This document shows positions 45,873 through 57,872 of a DNA stretch of 64,000 nucleotides, piece after piece. Source of the DNA: Pantoea rwandensis (GTDB lineage: Bacteria; Pseudomonadota; Gammaproteobacteria; Enterobacterales; Enterobacteriaceae). Each line of letters starts with the position of its first letter. Position 1 is the stretch's first letter. The DNA lies in NCBI RefSeq assembly GCF_000759475.1, contig NZ_CP009454.1, positions 4,092,001-4,156,000 on the forward strand. The letters are read 5' to 3'. The translations under genes and the position numbers were made by a program. Under the pieces are notes generated by a model that had not been told where the DNA came from, did not search any database, and saw only the letters and a list, made by a program, of their open reading frames with translations.

Positions 45873-47642
45873 TTATGCCTGTACCAATGGACCTGGGTTT
45901 TTCAGATAGTGTTCTTTGATCGCCTGCGCAGCCATCAGGGTAATCGCGCCGATGGTATCGGTCGGGTTCGCCTGGAAGTTTTGCGGGAAGGCGTTACCGC
46001 CCGGTACAAACACGTTATGTACATCCCAGCTCTGCAGATACTTGTTCAGCGCCGAGGTTTTCGGGTTATCGCCCATCACCGCACCACCCACGTTATGGGT
46101 AGAAACGTATTTGGTCAGGTCAAAGTCCGCGCCCATTGGCAGGAAGCTCATGCTCATGCTGTCTGGGTTCAGCTCTTTGGCGATATCGCCGACGATACCT
46201 TTCAGATGCTGTTGCAGCTTGAGTTCGTTCTCTTTCCAGTTAAAGGTCATGCGCAGCAGCGGCTGGCCACGATGGTCGGTGTAATGCGGATCCAGATCCA
46301 GATAGATATCGCGATACGACTGACAAGTGGTCGTGATGCTGATTTTCATAGAATGGTTGTACCACTCTTCCAGACCTTCTTTGTAACCCATACCCCAGGC
46401 TGGCGTGCCCTTTGGCAGCGCTGCCGCCATTGGCGTGCCGGTAGCTTGCGAGCTGTGAATCTTCGCGCCGCCGAGGAAGCCGAGGCCAGGACCATCAAAG
46501 TTGCCTGGTGAGATGTCGTTGAACATCTGGCCGGTGGCGCCTGCGGTGGCGTAAGAGTTGAAGTTCTTGTCTTTGAAGAACAGGGTTGCGCCGCCGTTCG
46601 ACAGGAACGCGTAGTTACGGCCCACCACACCTTCTTCGGTGATTGGGTTGTACGGCTTGCCGATACCCGACAGCAGCATCAGACGCACGTTGTACAGCTG
46701 GAAGCTCGACAGCACGACGATTTTGGCCGGCTGGAACACTTCGTTTCCGTCTGCATCGAAGTAGAGAACGCCCTTCGCCGTTTTACCATCGTCGTGCAGC
46801 ACCACTTTGTACACTTCCGCATGCACTTCGTAAGAGAAGTTAGGCATACGCTTCAGTGCATCCATCACAGCGGTTTGCGGTGAGGCTTTGGAGTAGTTCA
46901 GGCACGGGTATTTCGAGCAGTAACCGCAATAGTTACACGGCGCGATCTGGTTGCCGTACGGGTTTTTCCACGCGCGAGACACGCAAGCAGACGGGTTCGG
47001 GAACGGGTGGTAACCCAGCCTGGTCGCGGCTTCTTTGAACATCACGTTGTTCAGCGTATCTTCCAGCGCAGGCAACGGATAAGGCTCAGAACGTGGACCT
47101 TCAAACGGGTCACCGCCTTCCAGAATCTGGCCGCGCAGGTTGCCGGTGTTGCCCGACTGACCGCAGATCAGTTCAAACTTGTAGTAATACGGCTCGATCT
47201 CTTCCCAGGTGAACGGGAAGTCCATCACGCGCATATCTTCCTGCAATACGCCGGGTTTGTAAGCCTGATCGACGTAGGTCTTCAGTTTGATATCGGTTGG
47301 GGTTGGACGAATCAGTACCGCCGTCCAGTGCATACCTGCGCCGCCCACACCGGTACCCGGAGCGAATGCGCCCCATTTACGCGTCGGGAGTGCCGTCTGG
47401 CTCATGTTGTAACGCACGGTGACCGCCACTTCTTTTGGGGTGGCGAACACTTTGTTACGCACGTTATAGGCGTATTCATCAGCGGGTTTCGGGTAAGCGA
47501 AATCCGGGTAATCACGCTCGCCGCCGCGCTCTAACGCGCGAACTTCCAGTCCGGCCATTGCCAGTTCGATGCTCATCAACGAGCCGGCCCAGCCGAGGCC
47601 GCAAACGACGACGTCGACTTCTTTCTTTGTAATCTGTGCCAT
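45873..47642 (-). CDS. GMC-family FAD dehydrogenase, large subunit (gluconate 2-dehydrogenase type)
   Basis: A 589-residue flavoprotein counted from MAQITKKEVD. FAD Rossmann motif VVVCGLGWAGS; a four-Cys cluster APCNYCGYCSKYPCLNY near residue 236 of the kind that holds a [3Fe-4S] centre in related FAD-dehydrogenases; and a C-terminal active-site His in THNVGGAVMG with NPTDTIGAITLMAA. It lacks a signal peptide, so export must rely on the Tat-signal small subunit. It oxidises gluconate or a related sugar acid in the periplasm; the exact substrate is not readable. Confidence 0.9.
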   Translation of the reverse strand: MAQITKKEVDVVVCGLGWAGSLMSIELAMAGLEVRALERGGERDYPDFAYPKPADEYAYNVRNKVFATPKEVAVTVRYNMSQTALPTRKWGAFAPGTGVGGAGMHWTAVLIRPTPTDIKLKTYVDQAYKPGVLQEDMRVMDFPFTWEEIEPYYYKFELICGQSGNTGNLRGQILEGGDPFEGPRSEPYPLPALEDTLNNVMFKEAATRLGYHPFPNPSACVSRAWKNPYGNQIAPCNYCGYCSKYPCLNYSKASPQTAVMDALKRMPNFSYEVHAEVYKVVLHDDGKTAKGVLYFDADGNEVFQPAKIVVLSSFQLYNVRLMLLSGIGKPYNPITEEGVVGRNYAFLSNGGATLFFKDKNFNSYATAGATGQMFNDISPGNFDGPGLGFLGGAKIHSSQATGTPMAAALPKGTPAWGMGYKEGLEEWYNHSMKISITTTCQSYRDIYLDLDPHYTDHRGQPLLRMTFNWKENELKLQQHLKGIVGDIAKELNPDSMSMSFLPMGADFDLTKYVSTHNVGGAVMGDNPKTSALNKYLQSWDVHNVFVPGGNAFPQNFQANPTDTIGAITLMAAQAIKEHYLKNPGPLVQA

Positions 47643-47680
47643 GTTAAATCCTGTCTCACATACCAAATACGGGGGGAGGC

Positions 47681-48412
47681 TTACGCGCGTTCACCCAAGA
47701 GGCTGACCGGTCCCAGCGGGTACGGCACGTTGTGCTGTTTCACCCACTCAGTGAAGCTGGCGCGTGCGCCTGGGAAACCAATCGCAATCCAGGCTTTCAT
47801 GCCCTTATTGCCGCCGTACATGGGATCGGCGAGGTAACCGTGTTTGGTATCAGCCAGAAGCTGGCCAAAGAACTGCGAGGCTTTCAGGTTCGGTTCACCC
47901 ATCGCCGGGAAATCGATACCGTCATTTTTATTGACCTTGGTCAGCACCGCGTCTTTCTCTTCCAGCGTCAGTTCATGGAAGGATTTTTTGTAGGTGCTCT
48001 GCGTCCACTGTTCCACCAACTTGATGCCTGTGCGATACAGTTCCTGCGGGGTGTAAGGGATCTGATAACCCATGGTGGCTGGCGCGTGCACGTCGAACGG
48101 ACCCTGCATGTAAATTTCGCCGCCGAACTCAGGGCTATGGAGTTGCTGATCGATAAAGATCGGCACGTTAGTTTCCAGTGCACCTGGCGCCTTGCCCTTA
48201 CCACCGGCCGGAATCAGACGATCGGTCGCGGCCAGAATAAACTGCCACTCCTGAGCGCTGAAAAAGATCGGTTTGTAATCGGCGAGTTCCGGTGCTGCCA
48301 TTTCCGCAGCTTGCGCCGCAGTTAATCCCTTAAATACCAGGTCGCTTAATGGCAAAGCCAATAACGACCCAAGCAAAAACTTACGTCTGGTGGTCGGTTT
48401 ATTTAGAAGCAT
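47681..48412 (-). CDS. Gluconate 2-dehydrogenase subunit 3 family protein (Tat-exported)
   Basis: A 243-residue protein. The twin-arginine signal TTRRKFLLGSLLALPLS with an AxA site (TAAQAAE) marks Tat export. The body has the subunit-3 pattern FFSAQEWQFILAATDRLIPAGG. It probably carries the folded flavoprotein through Tat. First gene of the operon: subunit 3, 38-nt gap, flavoprotein, 4-nt gap, cytochrome. Confidence 0.9.
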   Translation of the reverse strand: MLLNKPTTRRKFLLGSLLALPLSDLVFKGLTAAQAAEMAAPELADYKPIFFSAQEWQFILAATDRLIPAGGKGKAPGALETNVPIFIDQQLHSPEFGGEIYMQGPFDVHAPATMGYQIPYTPQELYRTGIKLVEQWTQSTYKKSFHELTLEEKDAVLTKVNKNDGIDFPAMGEPNLKASQFFGQLLADTKHGYLADPMYGGNKGMKAWIAIGFPGARASFTEWVKQHNVPYPLGPVSLLGERA

Positions 48413-48945
48413 GGCGCGACGACTCTCACTTGCTAAGAAAGATAATTATTTTTGTTAATGGCTTTATAAATCGGTAAATAACCTGGCAATCTTAGGGATA
48501 TAGATATTTCTGAATGTAAGAATCAATGTTCAGATGTGTTTTGATGAGAAATCATCATGATGTTGAATTTAGGTTAAGAGCAGGTAAAGGGCTTTCGGAG
48601 GGTGAATTGGACTTTTAACCGTACAATTGCTGTGTTTTTAGCAATTCTGGATGGGCAAATGACCAAAATTGATCGCGCAAAGAAATAATCGCTCAATTCA
48701 ATCGATAAAAATAAATCATACTTCCATACAAGAGAATTATTCTCATTAATAACATCTTATTTACTTAATTGACCAGTACATGAACGATCTATTTCCTGAA
48801 AATGACAGGCGGCGCACAAAATAAGCGAAATAATCGCAAGATGTTATCATTTGTTAATTTCCGGCACAGCTCAGAACAAACCGGCATTTTGCCTGAGCGG
48901 CGGCAGCGGTAGAGTCGATTAATCTATCACTCAGGAAAACAATAA
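48413..48945. other. AT-rich divergent control region
   Basis: No gene. Between the dehydrogenase operon and a binding-protein gene, so it carries both promoters. Contains a perfect inverted repeat TGATGA-GAAA-TCATCA (48542-48557), about 130 nt before the dehydrogenase operon start. No recognised operator. Confidence 0.45.
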
Positions 48946-50517
48946 ATGCGTGCATTGATTTTGTTGGTCACTTTATGGAGTAGTGCATTTGCCTTACAGG
49001 CTGCCACACCGAAAGACACGCTGGTGGTCGCCGTACCGCTGGATGGCATTATCAGCTTCGACCCTGCAGAAAGCTTTGAAACCGTCAGCAACAGCGTACA
49101 GCGCAATATCTACCAGACGCTGGTACAAGCCGACCGCGATACGCCACAGAAACTGGCACCGCTGCTGGCAACATCCTGGCAAAGTGGCAGTTCGCCACAC
49201 AGCCTGGTGTTTAACCTCAAACCCGGCACTCGCTTCTCCAGCGGTAATGCGGTGACACCGCAGGATGTGATTTTCTCACTGACGCGCGCCGTGCAGTTGA
49301 ACAAGGCACCTTCTTTCATTCTCGCCGAATTTGGCTGGACCCGCGAAAACATCGCCAGCCAGTTTAAGGTGCTGAGTGACCATCAGTTGGAGATACAGTG
49401 GCCTGCACAGATCGGTCAGGACTTGGCGCTGCGCCTGCTGACTGCGCCGGTCGCCTCGGTGGTGGACAGTAAAACCGTGCAGCAGCATGCGGTAAATAAC
49501 GATTTGGGTAATGGCTGGCTGCACACCCACACCGCTGGCAGCGGCGCGTTCACGATTCAACAGTATGTGCCGCAGCAGGCGCTGGTGCTAAGCGCCAATC
49601 CGCAAGCTAACCCGCAGCCACATCTGAAGCGTATTTTGCTAAAAGGCGTGGCCGATGCCGGTGCGCGTCGCCTGTTGATCCAGCAAGGCGATGTGGATGT
49701 CGCTTATCAGCTCGGCCCGGATCAAATCGATGCGCTGAAGAGCGATAAAAACCTGCGCATCGAGGCGTTCCCTTCGAGCCTGGTGTATTACCTGGGCTTC
49801 AATACCCAAAACAAAGCGCAACCGGCACTGGGCAACCCGGCCCTGTGGGAAGCAGCGCGTTGGTTGGTGGATTACCAGTCAATCTCAAAAGATTTGCTGA
49901 AAGGTCAGTACCGCATTCATCAGAGTTTCCTGCCGCAGGGCTTTGATGGCGCGCTAGAGGATCAACCGTTCCATTACGATGTGGCGAAAGCCAAAGCGAT
50001 ATTGGCCAAAGGGGGCATTAAACCCGGCAGCAAGTTTGCGCTGACGGTGATCAACCAGCCGCCGTACATTGATGTTGCCCAGGCGCTACAGGCCAGCTTT
50101 GCCAAAGCGGATGTGCAGATTGAGCTGCAGCCGGTGGCAGAATCCGAGTTGTGGAGCAAAATGCGCGGCCGCGATTTCCAGTCGATCTTTATCTACTGGG
50201 GCGCGGATTACGTTGACCCCAATACCAATGCCAGCGCTTTTGCTTACAACGTGCCGGGCGGCTCAAAAACGCTGGCGTGGCGAGTCGGCTGGGAGATTCC
50301 TGCACTCAGCGCGAAGACACGTGCCGCAGCGGGTGAAAGTGACGCCACCCAACGCCGTGCGCTTTACACCGACCTGCAAAATACCGTGCAGCAGAATTCC
50401 CCGTTTGTGGTGATGCTGCAGGGTGCGCAGCAGGTCGCGGTGCGTAACAACGTCAATCATGTGCAGCAAGGGATTGGGGTGAGCTTGCTGTTCTTTGATG
50501 TGGTACAGAAGCAGTAA
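48946..50517 (+). CDS. ABC-transporter substrate-binding protein, peptide/nickel (SBP_bac_5) family
   Basis: A 523-residue protein with a signal peptide cut near ALQA (residue 19). Cluster-C fold: LVVAVPLDGIISFDPAESFE, then LAPLLATSWQSGSSPHSLVFNL, then a large C-terminal lobe with FIYWGADYVDPNTNA. No permease or ATPase gene is adjacent, so it is an orphan. Substrate unknown (oligopeptide, metal chelate or opine-like). Confidence 0.88.
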   Translation: MRALILLVTLWSSAFALQAATPKDTLVVAVPLDGIISFDPAESFETVSNSVQRNIYQTLVQADRDTPQKLAPLLATSWQSGSSPHSLVFNLKPGTRFSSGNAVTPQDVIFSLTRAVQLNKAPSFILAEFGWTRENIASQFKVLSDHQLEIQWPAQIGQDLALRLLTAPVASVVDSKTVQQHAVNNDLGNGWLHTHTAGSGAFTIQQYVPQQALVLSANPQANPQPHLKRILLKGVADAGARRLLIQQGDVDVAYQLGPDQIDALKSDKNLRIEAFPSSLVYYLGFNTQNKAQPALGNPALWEAARWLVDYQSISKDLLKGQYRIHQSFLPQGFDGALEDQPFHYDVAKAKAILAKGGIKPGSKFALTVINQPPYIDVAQALQASFAKADVQIELQPVAESELWSKMRGRDFQSIFIYWGADYVDPNTNASAFAYNVPGGSKTLAWRVGWEIPALSAKTRAAAGESDATQRRALYTDLQNTVQQNSPFVVMLQGAQQVAVRNNVNHVQQGIGVSLLFFDVVQKQ

Positions 50518-50635
50518 ATTCTGTTGATGGGGGAATGACTTCCCCCCTCAACACTTTCAGTACAATCTTCATCCGTCTCCTCGCATCGCTTGCTATTCTT
50601 TCTGGCATAACCTGTTGCCTTCGAGTGAAAAAAAT

Positions 50636-52138
50636 ATGACCACCCCGTTGCTGATTGCTCAAACGCCCGACATCCAGTTATCCCTGCTTTCCAATATGGC
50701 GAACCGCCACGGCTTAATCACTGGCGCCACCGGCACCGGTAAAACCGTGACGCTGCAAAAAATTGCCGAGTCCTTCTCTAATATCGGCGTGCCGGTGTTT
50801 ATGGCCGATGTGAAAGGCGATCTGACTGGCGTAGCCACCGCCGGTGAAGGCTCGGAAAAGTTGCTGGCACGGCTGGAAAAGATTGGCGTGACCGACTGGC
50901 AGGCACAGAAAAATCCGGTGATGGTGTGGGACATTTTTGCCGAGAAAGGCCACCCAGTGCGCGCCACCGTTTCCGACCTTGGCCCGCTGTTGCTGGCGCG
51001 CTTGCTCAACCTCAATGATGTGCAATCGGGCGTGCTGCAAATCATCTTCCGCATCGCCGACGATCAGGGCCTGTTGCTGCTGGATTTCAAAGATCTGCGC
51101 GCCATGACGCAATACATCGGCGATAACGCTAAATCTTTCCAGACGCAGTACGGCAACATCAACAGCGCCTCTGTGGGGGCGATTCAACGTGGCTTACTGG
51201 CGCTGGAACAGCAAGGCGCTGAACACTTCTTTGGCGAGCCGATGCTGGATATCCGCGACTGGATGCGTTGTGACAGCGAAGGCAAAGGCTTCATCAACAT
51301 TCTCTCCGCTGAGAAGCTGTATCAGATGCCGAAACTCTATGCCACCAGCCTGCTGTGGCTGCTGGCGGAGCTGTACGAACAATTGCCCGAAGCGGGCGAT
51401 CTCGACAAACCAAAGATGGTATTTTTCTTTGATGAGGCACACCTGCTGTTTACCGATGCGCCGCCGGTGCTGCTGGAGAAAGTGGAGCAAGTGATCCGTC
51501 TGATTCGATCCAAAGGCGTCGGCGTCTATTTCGTCACGCAGAATCCATCGGATATCCCTGACAACGTGCTCGGCCAGCTGGGCAATCGTGTGCAACACGC
51601 CCTGCGCGCCTTCACGCCGAAAGATCAAAAAGCGGTGAAAAGCGCCGCCGAAACCATGCGCGCCAATCCGGCATTCAATACCGTGGAAGCCATTCAGGCG
51701 CTGGGCACTGGCGAGGCGCTGATTTCGTTTCTCGATGAAAAAGGCAGCCCGTCGATGGTGCAACGCGCCATGGTGATTGCGCCCGGCTCGCGCATGGGGC
51801 CGATAACGCAGGATGAGCGCAACGGCCTGATCAATAACTCACCGCTGTACGGCAAATACGACACCGAAGTGGATCGCGAATCCGCGTTTGAGATGCTGCA
51901 AAAAGGGGTGCAAGCCGCGCCACAGCAGGCCGATGCGCCGGAAGCCAAAGGCAATAATGTCGAAGTTGATGATGTCATTCTCGGCGGGTTGAAAGACATT
52001 CTGTTTGGCACCACCGGACCGCGCGGCGGCAAGCGCGATGGCGTGGTGCAGAGCGTGGCAAAAAGCGCGGCGCGCCAGGTAACCAACCAGATCATTCGTG
52101 GCGTACTGGGGAGTTTGATGGGCGGCCGTCGTCGATAA
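50636..52138 (+). CDS. yjgR: YjgR, HerA-type helicase-like ATPase (DUF853)
   Basis: A 500-residue protein, exactly the E. coli length, aligning end to end. Walker [11 protein letters not shown] near residue 33, Walker [11 protein letters not shown] near residue 260, and a C-terminal Gly/Arg tail (GSLMGGRRR). The start was set by homology; the frame is open seven codons earlier. It is a FtsK/HerA-like ATPase whose role is unclear. Confidence 0.94.
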   Translation: MTTPLLIAQTPDIQLSLLSNMANRHGLITGATGTGKTVTLQKIAESFSNIGVPVFMADVKGDLTGVATAGEGSEKLLARLEKIGVTDWQAQKNPVMVWDIFAEKGHPVRATVSDLGPLLLARLLNLNDVQSGVLQIIFRIADDQGLLLLDFKDLRAMTQYIGDNAKSFQTQYGNINSASVGAIQRGLLALEQQGAEHFFGEPMLDIRDWMRCDSEGKGFINILSAEKLYQMPKLYATSLLWLLAELYEQLPEAGDLDKPKMVFFFDEAHLLFTDAPPVLLEKVEQVIRLIRSKGVGVYFVTQNPSDIPDNVLGQLGNRVQHALRAFTPKDQKAVKSAAETMRANPAFNTVEAIQALGTGEALISFLDEKGSPSMVQRAMVIAPGSRMGPITQDERNGLINNSPLYGKYDTEVDRESAFEMLQKGVQAAPQQADAPEAKGNNVEVDDVILGGLKDILFGTTGPRGGKRDGVVQSVAKSAARQVTNQIIRGVLGSLMGGRRR

Positions 52139-52296
52139 CACACTGAAAATATTTATCTTCCTCCGCGGCGCTATGTATGGCGCGGGTATCAGCAACGCTG
52201 CTGTGACACCTGCGCGCCGCGACATCAATGACGCTGATTGAATAGGTACAATGATTCGCACCGCCACCATAAGGTGTGGTCTGCTAAGATCGTTAT

Positions 52297-53574
52297 ATGG
52301 ATAAATATCAACAACTCAAACGGAGCAAGCGTCTGGCACTCGCATTGCTGCTGGTTGCCGCAGTGACTTTTGTCGTGACGCTGTTTCTACCACCCAATTT
52401 TTGGGTGCTTGGTCTCAAGGCCATTGCTGAAGCGGCGATGGTCGGTGCGCTGGCAGACTGGTTTGCGGTGGTCGCGCTGTTTCGCCGCGTGCCGGTGCCC
52501 TTCATCTCGCGTCATACGGCGATCATTCCGCGCAATAAGGATCGCATCGGGGAGAATCTTGGCCGCTTTGTGCAGGAGAAATTTCTTGATACCGATTCGT
52601 TGCTGGCGCTGATCCGCCGCCACGATCCCTCGCAGATGCTGGCGCATTGGCTCAACACACCGGGCAACGCCGATCGCATTGGCCGCCATCTGTTGCAGGT
52701 GATGCGCGGCTTCCTTGATCTCACGGATGATGAACGCATCCAGCGCTTCCTGCGGCGTGCCGTGCATCGCGCCCTGGATAAGGTCGATCTGACGCAATCC
52801 AGCGCACTGCTGCTCGACAGCCTGACCAAAAACAATCGTCATCAGGAACTGCTCGATGCCGCAGTACAACAGCTGCTGCGTCTGCTGCATAAGCCTGGCA
52901 CGCGTGAATTTATCGCGGCTCAGATTGTGCGCTGGCTGAAGCGTGAACATCCGATCAAAGCCAAAATGCTACCCACCGAATGGCTGGGCGAGCACAGTGC
53001 TGACCTGGTGGCTAATGCAGTGGACTCGATTCTGGATGAAGTGGCAATCAATCAAGGTCACGAACTGCGTCTGGGCTTTGACCGCGCAGTACAGCGACTG
53101 ATTGAGAAGCTGAAAACCGACCCCGAAATGGCCGAACGCGCCGAGGTGATCAAAAGCTGGCTGAAAGAGGATGAGTCGCTGAATCGCTACATCGGCGAGC
53201 TATGGCAGGACTTGCGTAGCTGGCTGAAGGCCGATCTTAACAGTGAAGATTCTCGCGTGCAGGAGCGCGTGCGTCTTGCCGCGCTATGGTTCGGCGAAAC
53301 GCTGGCAGCAGATGAAGGGCTGCGTACCTCGATGAATCAACACCTGGAAGATGCCGCCCGCAGCATTGCTCCAGAGTTCGCCGAATTCCTGACGCGCCAC
53401 ATCAGCGATACCGTGAAGAGCTGGGATGCGCGAGAGATGTCACAACAGATTGAGTTGAACATTGGCCGCGATCTGCAGTTTATTCGTATTAACGGGACGT
53501 TGGTGGGTGGCACCATTGGATTAGTTCTGTATCTGCTATCGCAGCTGCCAACGTTGATTCATACATTGAAGTAA
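52297..53574 (+). CDS. yjiN: YjiN, DUF445 inner-membrane protein
   Basis: A 425-residue protein. An N-terminal membrane hairpin ([40 protein letters not shown]) precedes a long amphipathic helical region and one C-terminal membrane helix ([18 protein letters not shown]). It matches E. coli YjiN in length and DUF445 blocks. Function unknown. Confidence 0.9.
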   Translation: MDKYQQLKRSKRLALALLLVAAVTFVVTLFLPPNFWVLGLKAIAEAAMVGALADWFAVVALFRRVPVPFISRHTAIIPRNKDRIGENLGRFVQEKFLDTDSLLALIRRHDPSQMLAHWLNTPGNADRIGRHLLQVMRGFLDLTDDERIQRFLRRAVHRALDKVDLTQSSALLLDSLTKNNRHQELLDAAVQQLLRLLHKPGTREFIAAQIVRWLKREHPIKAKMLPTEWLGEHSADLVANAVDSILDEVAINQGHELRLGFDRAVQRLIEKLKTDPEMAERAEVIKSWLKEDESLNRYIGELWQDLRSWLKADLNSEDSRVQERVRLAALWFGETLAADEGLRTSMNQHLEDAARSIAPEFAEFLTRHISDTVKSWDAREMSQQIELNIGRDLQFIRINGTLVGGTIGLVLYLLSQLPTLIHTLK

Positions 53575-53575
53575 T

Positions 53576-53600
53576 AAAAAAACCGCCATGGAGATGGCGG
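53576..53600 (-). terminator. Terminator of the lptF-lptG operon
   Basis: On the minus strand CCGCCAT-CTCC-ATGGCGG is followed by seven T, about 45 nt past the lptG stop. The same stem could also slow plus-strand transcription from yjiN. Confidence 0.85.
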
Positions 53601-53646
53601 CTTCAATGGGTTTTCGTGATAGCTGCGGGTTATCCCTTTACCATCA

Positions 53647-54723
53647 TTAACTGCGCTTCATCAACAGATACAAGCTGATGGCAAAGAACGCGGCGCTCGG
53701 CAATAGCGCCCCCAGAAGCGGCGGGATGCCATACACCAGGCTCAGCGGTCCGAAGATCTGATCCAGCACGTAGAACAGGAAGCCGAAGCTGATACCCGTC
53801 ACCACGCGCACGCCCATCGACACACTTCGCAGCGGACCAAAGATAAACGACAGCGCCATTAACATCATCACCGCCACGGACAGCGGCTGGAAGATTTTAC
53901 CCCACATGTTTAGCAGATAACGCCCTGACACTTGGCCACTCTGCTTAAGGTATTTGCTGTAGTTGTACAGACCGCTAATGGACAGCGCATCCGGATCCAG
54001 CGCGACCACGCCGAGTTTGTCAGGCGTCAGGTTGGTTTTCCACTCCCCACCCAGACTTTGCGAACCGGTAATCTGTTTCGCATCACTCAGGTTGGACTCA
54101 TCCACCTGCGACAGCTGCCACAACTTCTTGTCTTTGTTCCATGTCGCACTGGCGGCATAACGAACGCTGAGAAGACGACGCTGATCGGTGAAGGTGTATA
54201 TGCTGACGCCATCAATCTCGTTGTCGCCTTTGATACGTTCGATGTAGATGAAGTCATGGCCGTCTTTCGCCCACAGCCCATTCTGCGTCGACATCAGCGA
54301 GCCGCCGTACAGTTGCTGCGCACGGTAGTTACGCGCCATCTGCTCCCCCTGCGGTGCCACAAATTCGCCGATAGCCATGGTCAACAACACCAGAGGAATC
54401 GCGGTTTTCATCACCGCCAGCGCCACCTGCATACGGGTAAAGCCCGATGCCTGCATCACCACCAGCTCGCTGCGCTGCGCTAGCGTTCCCAAGCCCAACA
54501 GTGCACCCAGCAGTGCGGCCATCGGGAAGAAGATTTCAATATCTTTCGGTACGCTGAGCAGCGTGTAGTAACCGGCGTCGAGCGCGGTGTAAGCGCCCTG
54601 CCCGGTTTTACGTAGCTGATCGACAAACTTGATGATGCCCGATAGCGACACCAGCATGAACAATGTCAGCATGATGGTGTTGAAAATGGTTTTACCGATA
54701 TAGCGGTCAAGGACCTTAAACAT
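53647..54723 (-). CDS. lptG: LptG, lipopolysaccharide export permease subunit
   Basis: A 358-residue inner-membrane protein with six membrane segments, three on each side of a periplasmic beta-jellyroll. It aligns with E. coli LptG (LDRYIGKTIFNTIMLTLFML; AQRSELVVMQASGFTRMQVA; LLGALLPSAAFF). With LptF and LptB it forms the ABC transporter that extracts LPS to the Lpt bridge. ATG chosen within the TGATG overlap with lptF; a GTG one codon earlier is open. Confidence 0.96.
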   Translation of the reverse strand: MFKVLDRYIGKTIFNTIMLTLFMLVSLSGIIKFVDQLRKTGQGAYTALDAGYYTLLSVPKDIEIFFPMAALLGALLGLGTLAQRSELVVMQASGFTRMQVALAVMKTAIPLVLLTMAIGEFVAPQGEQMARNYRAQQLYGGSLMSTQNGLWAKDGHDFIYIERIKGDNEIDGVSIYTFTDQRRLLSVRYAASATWNKDKKLWQLSQVDESNLSDAKQITGSQSLGGEWKTNLTPDKLGVVALDPDALSISGLYNYSKYLKQSGQVSGRYLLNMWGKIFQPLSVAVMMLMALSFIFGPLRSVSMGVRVVTGISFGFLFYVLDQIFGPLSLVYGIPPLLGALLPSAAFFAISLYLLMKRS

Positions 54724-55823
54724 CACTGCGATCCTCCACGACTAAAGCGACCACGAATGCGTCGCATCGGTACCGTATCCCACAGGTTCAACATCACGGC
54801 CAGCGCCAGATAAGCCAGGTTCACTACCCACATCCAAATCGCGGGATCGAACTTGCCTTTCGCTGCGTTAGAACGTAACGAACTCTGCAGCAGGAAGAAG
54901 ATCAGATACAGCAGCATCGCAGGCAGCATTGACAGCACACGCCCCTGCCGAGGGTTGACCACGCTGAGCGGCACCACCATCAACGCCATCACCAGCACCG
55001 CAAACACCAGCGTTAAACGCCAGTGGAACTCGGCCTGGAACTGCGGCGTTTTGTTTTGGTACAGGGTGCTAATGCTCGCCTGATCGGCATCATTCGGATC
55101 GAGCGTGGCCTCTTTATAGCCCACCAGCGCCTGGTAGTTGGTGAAGTCGGTGATGCGGAAATCGCGCAGCATCGCCGTGCCCTCGAAGCGCGTGCCTTTA
55201 TCCAGCGTCACCACTTGAGAACCGTCTTTGCGTTGTTCCATATGACCGCTGTCAGCCAGCACCACCGATGGGCGTGCATTGCCTTTCGGACGCAGCTGGG
55301 CCAGGAATACGCTACCAAAGTGATTACCCTTCACATTTTCCACAAACAGCACAGTATTACCGTCGCTGGAGGTCTGGAACTGGCCCGCCGCCAGTGCCGC
55401 TGCGCCAGGGTTGGCTTTGGCATTTTGTGTGACTTCATCCTGGTAACGCGATGACCATGGTCCTAACCAAAGGACGTTGACAGCCGCTACCGCTGAAGTC
55501 AGCAGCATCAGGATCATCGCGGCCTTGACCAGCACGCTTTTCCCCAGGCCGCAGGCATGCATCACCGTGATCTCACTTTCGGTGTACAGCCGCCCAAGGG
55601 TCATTAAAATCGCCAGAAACAAGCTTAGGGGCAGGATAAGTTGTGCCATTTCAGGCACGCCAAGTCCTAACAATGTCAGAACCAGATTTGTTGGGATCTC
55701 GCCATCCACCGCTGCACCCAAAATCCTGACTAACTTCTGGCAAAAGAAGATCAGTAGCAGGATGAACAGGATAGCCAGCTGGCTTTTGAGCGTTTCCCGA
55801 ACCAGATATCTAATGATGATCAC
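54723..55823 (-). CDS. lptF: LptF, lipopolysaccharide export permease subunit
   Basis: 366 residues from GTG (VIIIRYLVRETLKSQLAI), identical in length to E. coli LptF. An upstream ATG 30 codons earlier gives a non-homologous extension and was not used. Six membrane segments around a periplasmic jellyroll; HACGLGKSVLVKAAMIL is the LptB-coupling helix. Overlaps lptG by one base and is divergent from pepA, as in E. coli. Confidence 0.96.
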   Translation of the reverse strand: MIIIRYLVRETLKSQLAILFILLLIFFCQKLVRILGAAVDGEIPTNLVLTLLGLGVPEMAQLILPLSLFLAILMTLGRLYTESEITVMHACGLGKSVLVKAAMILMLLTSAVAAVNVLWLGPWSSRYQDEVTQNAKANPGAAALAAGQFQTSSDGNTVLFVENVKGNHFGSVFLAQLRPKGNARPSVVLADSGHMEQRKDGSQVVTLDKGTRFEGTAMLRDFRITDFTNYQALVGYKEATLDPNDADQASISTLYQNKTPQFQAEFHWRLTLVFAVLVMALMVVPLSVVNPRQGRVLSMLPAMLLYLIFFLLQSSLRSNAAKGKFDPAIWMWVVNLAYLALAVMLNLWDTVPMRRIRGRFSRGGSQ

Positions 55824-56075
55824 GCTTAGTACGCCTGTGATAACTTGTCTTTTTGCAGGAAAATCGCTAGTTTCAACGCTTATCAGCCATTTTTCTTCAT
55901 CAATGGCCGTCATCGTAGCTAAAATAGTATGACGAACGCGTTAGGGTGGTGAAAAAACAACACATTGCCACCACATCTCATTATGACCGTCGGCGTTAAA
56001 TTGTCATGGCGCCGCTAAAAATAATGGGTTACGAACGCGCTACATTCTAACGACAGCTAAGGCCGTTGTCTTTAA

Positions 56076-57602
<1,527 letters not shown>

Positions 57603-57705
57603 AGCCGCGAAAAAATATACACAAATAATCCGAGGTGCAGGAAGGCGGCAAATGAGCGACAAATCGACTTGTCGATTTTAACAGCGCTTACGCTGGCCCG
57701 CAGGG

Positions 57706-57727
57706 TGAACCTCCTTCGGGAGGTTCA
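57706..57727. other. Perfect hairpin with UUCG tetraloop
   Basis: TGAACCTCC-TTCG-GGAGGTTCA, 9-bp perfect stem closed by C-G around TTCG, an exceptionally stable RNA loop. It adjoins dispersed repeat copy B in the pepA-holC gap. AAATCGA-CTTG-TCGATTT, a second perfect hairpin, lies at 57661-57678. Confidence 0.7.
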
Positions 57728-57730
57728 TAG

Positions 57731-57811
57731 TCCCGATGAGCTTACTCAAGTCAGTGATTCGGGTGAGCGAGAGCAGCCAACGCATCTGCACCTTGAAGTA
57801 TGAAGTGTATA
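57731..57811 (-). repeat. Dispersed intergenic repeat, copy B
   Basis: CCCGATGAGCTTACTCAAGT, then GTGATTCGGGTGAGCGAGAG, then CAGCCAACGCATCTGCACC. Its reverse complement aligns with copy A at 39.8 kb (GCGTTGGC, CCCG-ATC, GAGTAAG, CATCGGG in the same order). The other half of the element differs and is replaced by the UUCG hairpin. Confidence 0.7.
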
Positions 57812-57872
57812 GACGTATCAACTCATGGGGCGCAAAATGCGCCCCACTGTCATTAATGGAAATAAGCTTGCC

